This document shows, piece by piece, positions 1 to 7,720 of a DNA stretch of 64,000 nt. Position 1 is the stretch's first letter. Each line of letters opens with the position of its first letter. The notes under the pieces are model-generated. The model was not told the DNA's origin and did not search any database. It worked only from the letters and a program-made list of their open reading frames with translations. The position numbers were made by a program, and so were the translations under genes. The DNA comes from Martinezella lusitana (GTDB lineage: Bacteria; Pseudomonadota; Alphaproteobacteria; Rhizobiales; Rhizobiaceae), in the NCBI RefSeq assembly GCF_900094565.1, contig NZ_FMAF01000007.1:124001-188000 (forward strand), given 5' to 3'.

Positions 1-284
1 GGATGGATTATACCGGTGGCACGCAGGCCTGGAGCACCGAGGACCTTGGTTATGGCTCGCTGTTTCCGGCCATAACGGGCAAGATTTTCGAGTTCGGCTT
101 TGCCGATGCCATCCAGCAGATGTGGGCTGCCTTCGTCGATGAGCTGGCAGGCGGGAACGCCAACGGCTTTGGCTGCGCCACCCCGGCCGAAGCGCAGGCA
201 CATCACGCGGTGCTGACCGCGGCTCTCAAATCCGGTCGCGAGAACATCGTGGTGCCGGTCGACTATGAGGGGACGGCGATCTGA
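1..284 (+). CDS. Gfo/Idh/MocA-type oxidoreductase, C-terminal fragment
   Basis: The reading frame is open from the window edge to a TGA at 282-284, so the gene starts upstream; the ATG at base 3 is internal. The 93 visible residues end in the pattern usual for Gfo/Idh/MocA sugar dehydrogenases: a beta segment, then FGFADAIQQMWAAFVDEL, then a helix over ATPAEAQAHHAVLTAALKSG. The NAD-binding N-terminus lies outside the window. The stop overlaps the next ATG by one base, so it is co-translated with the isomerase and kinase genes. It probably oxidises a sugar or polyol; the substrate cannot be read from this fragment. Confidence 0.7.
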   Translation, partial: MDYTGGTQAWSTEDLGYGSLFPAITGKIFEFGFADAIQQMWAAFVDELAGGNANGFGCATPAEAQAHHAVLTAALKSGRENIVVPVDYEGTAI

Positions 285-952
285 TGAAGCGCTCGGAGAT
301 CAATGCAGCCCTGCTGCGGGCAACCAAGACCCTCGAGCACTGGCGGTGGGCGCTGCCGGAGTGGGGATATTGGACTGCGGCGGAGTTCGCCGCCGATCCG
401 CAGGCGACGGCCTATCTGCGCGCCCATCAACTGGGCTGGGACGTCACCGATTTCGGCTCGGGCCGGTTTGCCGAATGCGGTCTGGTGCTGTTCTGCCTGC
501 GCAACGGCATCGTTAGCGTCGAGGGCGAGCGCACGTATGCGGAAAAACTCCTCTTCGTAGAGGAAGGCCAGGTAACGCCGACCCATCGTCATGCAGCGAA
601 GATGGAAGACATCATCAATCGAGCCGGCGGCGATCTCGTCATCGAATTCGCCGCGGCCGACGCCGACAGCAATGTGCTGAAGGACGATGTCACCGTTCCG
701 CTGGACGGACTGCCGCGCAAGCTCGCGGCATGGGAACCGCTGGTTCTTTCACCCGGCCAGAGCGTGACGATCCGCACCGGGCTCTATCATCGTTTCTACG
801 GCAGAAGAGGCGGTGGCCCCGTCCTCGTCGGCGAGGTCAGCCAGGTCAACGACGACAATGGCGATAACTTCTTCCTGGATCCGATCGGGCGCTTTGCCGC
901 GATCGAGGAGGATGAACCACCCCTCAGACCCTTGTGGAACGAGGCAGGCTGA
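284..952 (+). CDS. D-lyxose isomerase-like cupin sugar isomerase
   Basis: The 222-residue single-domain cupin matches the bacterial D-lyxose ketol-isomerase family (D-lyxose to D-xylulose, also D-mannose to D-fructose). The metal site is visible: His101 and His103 in PTHRH, Glu108 in KMEDI, and His169 in GLYHRFYG. Length is typical of the family. It begins inside the stop of the preceding dehydrogenase gene (TGATG) and ends inside the start of the following PfkB kinase gene in the same way, so the three form a tightly coupled operon. Isomerase followed by kinase suggests ketose formation and then phosphorylation; the true sugar is inferred only. Confidence 0.8.
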   Translation: MKRSEINAALLRATKTLEHWRWALPEWGYWTAAEFAADPQATAYLRAHQLGWDVTDFGSGRFAECGLVLFCLRNGIVSVEGERTYAEKLLFVEEGQVTPTHRHAAKMEDIINRAGGDLVIEFAAADADSNVLKDDVTVPLDGLPRKLAAWEPLVLSPGQSVTIRTGLYHRFYGRRGGGPVLVGEVSQVNDDNGDNFFLDPIGRFAAIEEDEPPLRPLWNEAG

Positions 953-2016
953 TGATGTGGACAGGGGAGGAGGTTCGCGGCAGCGAAAGGCAAGATAAGG
1001 GCGGCATCGTTTGCGCGGGAAATTTCATCGTCGACCGCGTTCACACACTGTCCTACTGGCCGAAACAGGGTAATCTCGCTCATATCCTGCATCAGGATCT
1101 GGGCGTGGGGGGCGGAGCCGCCAATGTCGTCACCGACCTCGCCTCGCTCGGTTTTCCCGGAAAGCTGGCGGCAGCGGGATGTGTCGGCGCCGATATTGAC
1201 GGAGAGATCGTCAAGTCGCGCCTGGTCGATGCCGGCATCGATGTCGGCGGGTTGATGGTGCTGTCCGACCGGGCGACGGCGCACACCCATGTCATGAATG
1301 TGCCAGGTGAGAACCGCACTTTCTTCTATCACGGCGGTGCCAACGATGCGGTCACCGATGCGCTCGTCTTCCCCGAGGTCTTCGCGAGCGCCGGTTACCG
1401 GCTGTTCTATCTCGGTTATCTTATGCTGTTGCCCGGTCTCGACCGGCTCGGTCCGGACGGCCGCTCGGGAGCGTCGCGCCTGCTTGAAGCCGCCCGTCGA
1501 GCGGGCCTTACGACCTGTGTGGATTTCGTATCGAGCGAGGATCCGGAATTCGCCGCCAAGGTCGGCGCTTCGCTGCCATATTGCGATTTCCTGATCATCA
1601 ATGAGGTCGAGGCGGGTCGTGCAACCGGCGTGGCTGTGCGCGATGCGCGGGGAGACCTGATCGAAGCGGGAATTCTGACTGCGGGCGAGCGTCTGCTTGC
1701 GGCGGGTGTGGCCAAGGGCGCCGTCATCCATGCGCCGGAGATCTGCTTCTGGTTTGCGCCTGGCGCTTCGCCTGTCGTCACACGTTCGCGGCCCGTCAAT
1801 CCGAGCGACATCGTCAGTACCGTCGGCGCCGGCGACGCTTTTTGCGCCGCCGTGCTTTACGGCCTGCACGAGAACTGGCCGGTCGGGCGCATCTGTGCCG
1901 TTGCCCACGCCGCTGCCGCCCGCTGCCTGGGAGGCGCGACGGCGACGGATGGCATCCCCGACATGGCGGTCCTCGTTGACGACGCGAAGGAAATGCACCC
2001 GGCATTTACGGCATAG
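952..2016 (+). CDS. PfkB-family carbohydrate kinase
   Basis: A ribokinase/PfkB-fold sugar kinase of 354 residues. The N-terminal CAGNFIVDRVH strand and the GVGGGAANVVTDLASLG substrate loop are present. The C-terminal signature STVGAGDAFCAAVLYG supplies the catalytic Asp and the anion hole. The frame is open to 934, but ATG 952 is chosen because it overlaps the isomerase stop as TGATG, the junction used one gene earlier. It probably phosphorylates the ketose made by the isomerase. Family members act on fructose, tagatose-6-phosphate, ribose or deoxyketogluconate, so the substrate is open. Confidence 0.85.
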   Translation: MMWTGEEVRGSERQDKGGIVCAGNFIVDRVHTLSYWPKQGNLAHILHQDLGVGGGAANVVTDLASLGFPGKLAAAGCVGADIDGEIVKSRLVDAGIDVGGLMVLSDRATAHTHVMNVPGENRTFFYHGGANDAVTDALVFPEVFASAGYRLFYLGYLMLLPGLDRLGPDGRSGASRLLEAARRAGLTTCVDFVSSEDPEFAAKVGASLPYCDFLIINEVEAGRATGVAVRDARGDLIEAGILTAGERLLAAGVAKGAVIHAPEICFWFAPGASPVVTRSRPVNPSDIVSTVGAGDAFCAAVLYGLHENWPVGRICAVAHAAAARCLGGATATDGIPDMAVLVDDAKEMHPAFTA

Positions 2017-2126
2017 AGCATCGCTCATGAGGTCGTCAGCATTTTTGGCGATTGATGGTAGTGTACCGGGGGGATTGGCTCATCATGCGGCGATGATCAA
2101 TGGAATCTGAGGGCTGGAGGAGAAGA

Positions 2127-3137
2127 ATGAGGGCCGTACGCTTGGAATCGATCGGGTCCATAATCATGCGCATCGTTGAGAAACCGGTTGCCCGGCCCGG
2201 CGAGCTCATCGTCCGGGTTCTGGCTGCCGGCATCTGCGGCTCCGATCGTCACATGTACAAGGGCGAGTATCCGACAGCGATCCCCGTTACCTTGGGACAT
2301 GAATTCTGCGGCATCGTGGAGGAGGTCGGCGATGGAATCCCATCATTTGCCGGCGGAGAACTCGTCACCGTGGACCCGAATATCGCCTGCGGCACCTGTG
2401 CGGCCTGCAGGCGCGGGCGGCCGAACCTGTGCGCAAGGCTGACAGCCATCGGGGTGACACGCGACGGCGGCTTTGCGGACTATGTGGCGGTGCCGTGCGG
2501 TCAGGCATTCACGCTGCCGTCCGATCTCGATCCCGTGCATGGCGCCTTCTGCGAACCGCTCGCGTGCTGCATTCACGCCATCGACAGGGCAGACATCCGA
2601 CCGGGCGATAGCGTCGCCATCCTGGGCGGAGGTGTGATCGGCCTGCTCATGGTGCAATTGGCCCGCCTGGCCGGCGCCAGTCAGGTGATCCTGATCACGC
2701 GACAGCTATCGAGGCGCGAGGCTGCGCTGCGCCTGGGTGCCACGCACACCTTCGATCCAGCATCTTCGGACACGGTCGCTTCCGTTCGAGATGTTACCCA
2801 AGGCGGCGCCGACGTCGTCATCGAGTGTGCCGGTGTTGCCGACACCTTGCAGACCGGTCTCAGGATGGCGCGGCGCGGCGGCACTTTCGTGCTGTTCGGC
2901 GTGACGCCGGCCGGCATTGAAGTGCCCGTTCTGCCCTTTGACCTGCTCGTCAACGAGGTTGATGTCAGGCCGGCCTATCTCAACCCGTTCACGCATTCCC
3001 GGGCCGCGGCAATGGTCGCGAGCGGAGCGCTCGAACTGGACTCCCTGGTGACCAAAGCCATAGGCCTCGAAGAGGTTGCAGGCGTAGTCGGCAGCGCGCC
3101 ATTGCCGGGCGAAATCAAGGTCATAGTACGACCCTAG
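2127..3137 (+). CDS. Zinc-dependent medium-chain alcohol/polyol dehydrogenase
   Basis: A 336-residue MDR-family dehydrogenase. The catalytic zinc region is visible as GICGSDRHMYKGEYP and LGHEFCG. The structural zinc loop CGTCAACRRGRPNLC has four cysteines, and the Rossmann motif GGGVIGL follows. Start 2127 is preferred over the in-frame codon at 2100 because GGAGGAG lies just upstream. It is 110 bp after the PfkB gene on the same strand and probably belongs to the same polyol/sugar operon, interconverting a polyol and ketose with NAD(P). Sorbitol-, threonine- and galactitol-type enzymes share this architecture. Confidence 0.85.
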   Translation: MRAVRLESIGSIIMRIVEKPVARPGELIVRVLAAGICGSDRHMYKGEYPTAIPVTLGHEFCGIVEEVGDGIPSFAGGELVTVDPNIACGTCAACRRGRPNLCARLTAIGVTRDGGFADYVAVPCGQAFTLPSDLDPVHGAFCEPLACCIHAIDRADIRPGDSVAILGGGVIGLLMVQLARLAGASQVILITRQLSRREAALRLGATHTFDPASSDTVASVRDVTQGGADVVIECAGVADTLQTGLRMARRGGTFVLFGVTPAGIEVPVLPFDLLVNEVDVRPAYLNPFTHSRAAAMVASGALELDSLVTKAIGLEEVAGVVGSAPLPGEIKVIVRP

Positions 3138-3187
3138 CTTTAGGAAATCACCGGCCTATCTTGGCGGTCGGGTACATGCCGCTCGCC

Positions 3188-4240
3188 TCAGCCGCGGACA
3201 GGTCCCGTGGAATCGCGTTCGATCAGCGTCACGGGAATCTTGACGACCATGCCCTGTCGCGGCTCGTGCCCCGCTTGCTGCTCCTCGATCAACGCCTTCA
3301 ATCGCTGCGCCGCCTGCTCACCGACCTCGCGGATCGGCTGCGCGACGGTGGTCAATCGCGGAAAGACATAGGCAGCTTCCGGCAAGTCGTCGAAGCCGAT
3401 CACCGAATAGTCGCGCGGAACGGAAAAGCCGCGATCCTGGACGGCATGGATGACTGCGATCGCCGAAATATCGGTTGTGCCGACGATCGCCGTCACTTCC
3501 GGCCGGGACTTGAGCAATTCGCGCGCAAGCTCATAGGTTGCCGCAAAGCTATGCTCCTCCGCCATCGCCACCACGGCAGGCGTGATTCCGTCCTTCGCCA
3601 TTTCCGCCCTCATGCCCTCAAGGCGAAGCTGGACGGGTTGGCTATGCGCGGGCGCGCCGACAATGGCGATCGACCGGTGGCCGAGACCGATCAGATGGCG
3701 CGCCATCAGCCGCCCGCCTTCCTCATGATCGGCCATGACGGCATCGTTTGCGATCCCGCCCAGTTCGCGGTCGATGGCGACGATCGGAATATCGGCATCG
3801 CGCAGCGCCTCGAAATGCTCGATGCTGCCGAAGGCGCTGGCCACGATGACGCCGTCGATGCGCTGGGACAGCAGCATGGAAATATAGCGCGCCTCGTGCT
3901 CCATGTTTTCCGCCGTGCTGCAGATCAGCGTCTGGTAGCCGTGCCGGAACAATTCCTGCTCGATGGCATGGGCGAGAATCCCAAAGAAAGGCACGTCGAT
4001 CGACGGCAGCATCAGCCCGATCATTCGGCTCGGCGCACCCCGCAGCATGCGCGCGCCCTTGCTCGGTGTGTAGTTCAGCGTGCGGATCGCCGCTTCCACA
4101 CGTTGCCTGAGCTCCGGGGAGGCGTAGCCGCTGTTGTTGAGCACGCGCGAGACGGAAGAGACCGATGTTCCTGCAAGCTTGGCGATATGTCTGATACTGG
4201 TCGTCACTTGCTCGCATTTCTTTGTCTGGCGGCCGATCAT
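3188..4240 (-). CDS. LacI-family transcriptional regulator
   Basis: The N-terminal LacI helix-turn-helix is SIRHIAKLAGTSVSSVSRVL with the hinge helix near TPSKGARMLRG. A periplasmic-binding-protein-like effector domain follows from about residue 72, with conserved DDLPEAAYVFPRLTTV near the end. An in-frame GTG at 4207 would start four residues before the HTH and may be the true start; neither start has a strong ribosome site. It is convergent with the sugar operon at 1-3137 (50 bp gap) and is its probable regulator, with the operator upstream of this window. The sugar effector is unknown. Confidence 0.85.
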   Translation of the reverse strand: MIGRQTKKCEQVTTSIRHIAKLAGTSVSSVSRVLNNSGYASPELRQRVEAAIRTLNYTPSKGARMLRGAPSRMIGLMLPSIDVPFFGILAHAIEQELFRHGYQTLICSTAENMEHEARYISMLLSQRIDGVIVASAFGSIEHFEALRDADIPIVAIDRELGGIANDAVMADHEEGGRLMARHLIGLGHRSIAIVGAPAHSQPVQLRLEGMRAEMAKDGITPAVVAMAEEHSFAATYELARELLKSRPEVTAIVGTTDISAIAVIHAVQDRGFSVPRDYSVIGFDDLPEAAYVFPRLTTVAQPIREVGEQAAQRLKALIEEQQAGHEPRQGMVVKIPVTLIERDSTGPVRG

Positions 4241-4368
4241 TCCGCAGATGGCTGTATATGTTCAACTCTATGTCGGCACCGACTAAATCACCGGCGGCAC
4301 GTCGCATCAAGCGCAATAGGGGCGATCATTGACAGCGATCGGCAACGTCGGCGTCGATCCTATCAGGT

Positions 4369-5358
4369 ATGCGCAAAGAGCCTCAGGCTCTTTTATCATC
4401 CGCAAACATCCTTATCTCAGCGCTACGGCAATATCTGTTGGGGCGCGATGTGCTTTTTCATCCAGATCGACTTTCATTCGGCATCGTCCTGCCGGCGCAA
4501 CCGCGAACCTCTGCCGATGTCGAGTTCGATGCCCAGTTGAAGCTCGCAAGCCATGCGGACGAATTGGGTTTCGATGCGCTCTGGGTCCGGGATGTGCCGC
4601 TGAACAGCGAAAGCTATCCGGATCCGGTCGGACACGCCGATCCCTGGGTCTTCCTTGGAGCACTGGCGGCGGTCACTTCGAACATCGGCCTGGCGACAGG
4701 CGCGATCGTTCTGCCTTTGAGACATCCTCTGCACATTGCCAAGGCCGCGCTTTCTGTGGCGGTCCTTTCGCAAGGGCGGCTCGTTCTTGGTCTTGGGTCG
4801 GGAGACAGACCGACGGAATACGAGGTATTCGGGAAAGATCTGGAGAAGCGGAAGTCGATCTTTCAGGACAATTGGGAGCGTCTGGCTGCCGTGCTTTGCC
4901 CGGATCAGGAGATATTGGACGAGAACGGCCAGGTGCGAAGAGAATTCGCCGTCAGACCGAGGTTGCAACAAGCGCCTATTCCTTTGGTGGCTGTCGGTTC
5001 GTCGTCGCAGTCGCTCGAATGGATCGCCCGGCATGCGACCGCATGGATGACATATTACAGGCAATTGCCCGTCCAAAGGGACCGGCTGACGCTTTGGCAT
5101 AACGCCCAGGCGAAAGTGACGACGGAATTCCGCGGCTTCGGCCAGTCGATGGTGCTGGAGCTCGTCGATAGGCCCGATGCGGCCTACGAAGAGATAAATC
5201 TCGGCGGCAGAACCGGCAGGCGAGGGCTGATCGGCGCGCTATCGGCCATGCGTGAAGCCGGTATCCATCACGTCGCGTTCAATCTCGTTTCGGGAGATAG
5301 GCCGCCACACGACGTCATGGACGAAATCGCCGGGGATGTGATGCCCGCTTTGAGCTAG
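4369..5358 (+). CDS. LLM-class flavin-dependent oxidoreductase, BA3436-like
   Basis: A luciferase-like monooxygenase fold of about 329 residues. LWVRDVPL, DPWVFLGALAAVTSNI, ATGAIVLPLRHPLH and GRLVLGLGSGDRP match the BA3436/TIGR03571 type of flavin-dependent enzyme as I remember it. An in-frame GTG at 4450 gives a start closer to the family norm (LFHPDRLSFGIVLPAQ) and has a GGGGCG upstream, so 4369 may be too long. It stands alone between a divergent LacI gene and the kdp promoter region. Substrate unknown; the family uses FMNH2 and O2 or acts as an F420/flavin reductase. Confidence 0.75.
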   Translation: MRKEPQALLSSANILISALRQYLLGRDVLFHPDRLSFGIVLPAQPRTSADVEFDAQLKLASHADELGFDALWVRDVPLNSESYPDPVGHADPWVFLGALAAVTSNIGLATGAIVLPLRHPLHIAKAALSVAVLSQGRLVLGLGSGDRPTEYEVFGKDLEKRKSIFQDNWERLAAVLCPDQEILDENGQVRREFAVRPRLQQAPIPLVAVGSSSQSLEWIARHATAWMTYYRQLPVQRDRLTLWHNAQAKVTTEFRGFGQSMVLELVDRPDAAYEEINLGGRTGRRGLIGALSAMREAGIHHVAFNLVSGDRPPHDVMDEIAGDVMPALS

Positions 5359-5396
5359 GCCGCATCGCCGGCGCTACTGGCACCGGCATTTATAAG

Positions 5397-5423
5397 ATTT
5401 TTATATCTTCCACATTCCCGCCG
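5397..5423 (+). promoter_or_regulatory. KdpE-box-like site upstream of the kdp operon
   Basis: The AT-rich stretch ATTTTTATATC runs into a C-rich CACATTCCCGCC. This order resembles the E. coli KdpE operator (T-rich, TATAC, T-run, CACCCCGCCC) as remembered. It also contains the inverted repeat AAGAT (5394-5398) and ATCTT (5405-5409). It lies about 150 bp upstream of the first small ORF of the kdp operon. The assignment is by analogy and position. Confidence 0.45.
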
Positions 5424-5575
5424 TCTCGAACCTTAATGCGGTTTGGGCGCATGTTATACGGCGAAGATACACACGAGGTGATCTTCTCTCTGTGCGGAAA
5501 TAAAAGAGGCGCTCTCACCAAGCGCGCCCTGCATCGTTTTCGCAATCAACAAGAACAATCAAGGAATCGCGATCG

Positions 5576-5659
5576 ATGATGGACATTATTCTTGTCGGGA
5601 TCGGCGTTTTATTCTTCCTCCTCTGTGTCGCTTACACCAAGGCCTGCGACAGCCTCTAG
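5576..5659 (+). CDS. 27-residue membrane peptide preceding kdpF
   Basis: A short ORF beginning MMDIILVGIGVLFFLLCVAY and ending TKACDSL. One hydrophobic helix covers almost the whole peptide and is followed by a short polar tail. AAGGA lies about 11 bases before the ATG. It ends 14 bases before kdpF, so it is the first cistron of the kdp operon. I recall similar unnamed peptides (hydrophobic helix then AYTxACDxL) ahead of kdpF in other alphaproteobacteria. It could be a KdpFABC accessory subunit or a leader peptide; function unknown. Confidence 0.6.
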   Translation: MMDIILVGIGVLFFLLCVAYTKACDSL

Positions 5660-5673
5660 TCGGAGAGACGGCA

Positions 5674-5763
5674 ATGCTTCTCGATTACATTCTCGGTGGC
5701 GGCGTGACTATTTTTCTCACCGCCTACCTGATTTACGCTCTCATTCGCCCCGAGCGCTTCTAA
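5674..5763 (+). CDS. kdpF: KdpF, small subunit of the K+-transporting ATPase
   Basis: A 29-codon ORF, MLLDYILGGGVTIFLTAYLI followed by YALIRPERF. It has the single transmembrane helix and the C-terminal RPERF signature of KdpF, which stabilises the KdpABC complex in the inner membrane. GGAGAG lies a few bases before the ATG. It sits 32 bases upstream of kdpA, the canonical place. Confidence 0.9.
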   Translation: MLLDYILGGGVTIFLTAYLIYALIRPERF

Positions 5764-5795
5764 TTCCATAGCGCTGGATAGGGAAAGTTACCCCC

Positions 5796-7499
5796 ATGAC
5801 CTTCAACGGATGGCTTCAGATCCTCATTTACATCGGGATCCTTCTTCTGCTCGTCAAACCGCTCGGCGGTTACATGACGCGTGTCTTCACCGGCGAGCGC
5901 ACATTTCTTTCTTATGTCCTCGGTCCGTTGGAACGGGGACTTTATCGTCTCGCCGGCACGAATGAGCGCGAAGAGCAGCACTGGACGACCTATTCGATCT
6001 CCATGATTCTGTTCAGCCTCGCCGGCTTCTTCGTGCTCTATATCCTGCAGCGCTTCCAGGCCAGCCTGCCTTATAACCCGGCAGGCATGACCTCGATCGG
6101 CCCGGAGCTTTCGTTCAACAACGCCGCGAGCTTCGTGACCAACACCAACTGGCAGAATTACGGCGGCGAAAGCACGATGTCCTATCTCGTGCAGATGGCC
6201 GGTTTCACTGTCCAGAATTTCGCCTCCGCCGCCACCGGTATTGCGCTCGCCATTGCGCTGATCCGCGCCTTCTCGCGCGCTTCCGGCAAGGCGATCGGCA
6301 ATTTCTGGGTCGATTTGACCAGGGCGACGCTCTATGTGCTGCTGCCGATCTGCATCGTCCTGACGCTGGTGTTCGTCTATCTCGGCGTGCCGCAGACGCT
6401 CGGGCCCTATGTCAATGCCACGACGCTTGAGGGCGCGCAGCAGACAATTGCCGTCGGCCCGGTCGCCTCGCAGCTTGCCATCAAGATGCTCGGCACCAAT
6501 GGCGGCGGCTTCTTCAATGCCAACTCCGCCCATCCTTTCGAAAACCCCGATGCGATCTCCAATCTGATCCAGATGCTGGCGATCTTCGCAATCGGCGCTG
6601 CGCTGACCAACGTCTTCGGACGCATGGTCGGCAATCAGCGTCAGGGCTGGGCAATCCTCGGTGCCATGGGCGTACTGTTCATCGCCGGCGTCATCGTCAC
6701 CTATTGGGCTGAAGCTGCCGGCAATCCGCTGGTGCATGCGCTCGGCGTCCAGGGCGGCAATATGGAAGGCAAGGAAGTCCGCTTCGGCATCACACTGTCG
6801 TCGCTCTTCGCGGTCATTACCACGGCGGCGTCCTGCGGTGCGGTCAATGCCATGCATGGCAGCTTCACAGCGATCGGCGGCATGATCCCGTTGATCAACC
6901 TGCAGCTCGGCGAAGTCATCGTTGGCGGCGTCGGTGCCGGCTTCTACGGCATCCTGATGTTCGTCATCATCGCCATTTTCGTTGCCGGCCTGATGGTCGG
7001 GCGTACGCCGGAATATCTCGGCAAGAAGATCGAGGCCAAGGAAGTTAAGATGGCGATGCTTGCCGTCCTCTGCCTGCCCTTCGGCATGTTGATCTTCACG
7101 GCGATCTCGGTCGTGCTGCCGTCGGCCGTGGCCTCCATCGGCAATCCCGGTCCGCACGGCTTCTCGGAAATCCTCTATGCCTACAGCTCGGCGGCGGCAA
7201 ACAACGGCTCGGCCTTCGGAGGTCTCTCCGGCAACACGCCCTGGTATAACGTCACCCTCGCTATCGTCATGCTGATCGGCCGCTTCTTCGTCATCGTGCC
7301 GGCGCTTGCGATTGCCGGTTCGTTGATCACCAAGAAGACGGTCCCGGCTTCCGCTGGCACCTTCCCGACGGATGGTCCGCTCTTCGTCGGCCTGCTGGTC
7401 GGCACGATCCTGATCGTCGGTGGCCTGACTTTCTTCCCGGCGCTCGCGCTCGGACCGATCGTCGAACATCTGTCGATGATCGCAGGCCAGGCCTTTTAA
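5796..7499 (+). CDS. kdpA: KdpA, K+-binding subunit of the high-affinity K+ ATPase
   Basis: A 567-residue inner-membrane protein (E. coli KdpA is 557) with multiple hydrophobic helices. It has the K+-selectivity-filter-like loops typical of the SKT superfamily, such as [34 protein letters not shown] and [12 protein letters not shown]. It forms the ion-conducting part of KdpFABC, passing K+ to KdpB. It lies between kdpF and a small ORF followed by kdpB. A minus-strand open frame of similar length is a codon-bias shadow. Confidence 0.97.
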   Translation: MTFNGWLQILIYIGILLLLVKPLGGYMTRVFTGERTFLSYVLGPLERGLYRLAGTNEREEQHWTTYSISMILFSLAGFFVLYILQRFQASLPYNPAGMTSIGPELSFNNAASFVTNTNWQNYGGESTMSYLVQMAGFTVQNFASAATGIALAIALIRAFSRASGKAIGNFWVDLTRATLYVLLPICIVLTLVFVYLGVPQTLGPYVNATTLEGAQQTIAVGPVASQLAIKMLGTNGGGFFNANSAHPFENPDAISNLIQMLAIFAIGAALTNVFGRMVGNQRQGWAILGAMGVLFIAGVIVTYWAEAAGNPLVHALGVQGGNMEGKEVRFGITLSSLFAVITTAASCGAVNAMHGSFTAIGGMIPLINLQLGEVIVGGVGAGFYGILMFVIIAIFVAGLMVGRTPEYLGKKIEAKEVKMAMLAVLCLPFGMLIFTAISVVLPSAVASIGNPGPHGFSEILYAYSSAAANNGSAFGGLSGNTPWYNVTLAIVMLIGRFFVIVPALAIAGSLITKKTVPASAGTFPTDGPLFVGLLVGTILIVGGLTFFPALALGPIVEHLSMIAGQAF

Positions 7500-7511
7500 A
7501 GGATTGATGTC

Positions 7512-7673
7512 ATGAGCGGTTCGCTTTTGACCAAGCTTAGAAAAGTTATCGATCCACGCCCCTTCGACAGGGGGCGTGGCCCAGCCGGGACGACCTGTGC
7601 CTCCGACGCCATTCTCTTGGCGATGGTCACCCTGTTCCTCGGCCTCGTTGTCTTCGGATTCTTAATCGGCTGA
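7512..7673 (+). CDS. 53-residue putative single-pass membrane protein between kdpA and kdpB
   Basis: This ORF starts 12 bases after the kdpA stop with AAAGGA eight bases before its ATG. Its N-terminus is basic ([20 protein letters not shown]), with a Gly/Pro-rich linker after it. One long hydrophobic helix follows, [20 protein letters not shown], ending in Gly. I know no named Kdp subunit at this position. The kdpA-kdpB gap of 221 bp is unusually long for this operon and is largely filled by this ORF. A 9-bp hairpin lies inside it (7554-7579), so the DNA could instead be a structured spacer. Topology suggests an N-in helix; function unknown. Confidence 0.5.
   Translation: MSGSLLTKLRKVIDPRPFDRGRGPAGTTCASDAILLAMVTLFLGLVVFGFLIG
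7554..7579 (+). other. GC-rich hairpin between kdpA and kdpB
   Basis: CCACGCCCC at 7554-7562 pairs perfectly with GGGGCGTGG at 7571-7579 across an 8-base loop. No T-run follows, so it is not a standard terminator. It lies inside the 53-codon ORF and could stabilise the upstream kdpA message or tune kdpB expression. Confidence 0.5.
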
Positions 7674-7720
7674 TCGGTGCGTTCCGATCTGACGTTTTCC
7701 TCTTCACGCTGGAGCCTCTT

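Noticed and set aside
4272-4283. Palindrome GTCGG-CA-CCGAC near the LacI gene start as an operator
   Set aside because: Only 5-bp arms in GC-rich DNA; likely by chance and not near the operon it would control.
3161-4540. 459-codon plus-strand open frame over the LacI gene
   Set aside because: Antisense shadow of a clear LacI regulator.
5760-7469. 569-codon minus-strand open frame opposite kdpA
   Set aside because: Low-complexity His/Asp/Arg-rich product, codon-bias shadow of kdpA with no family match.
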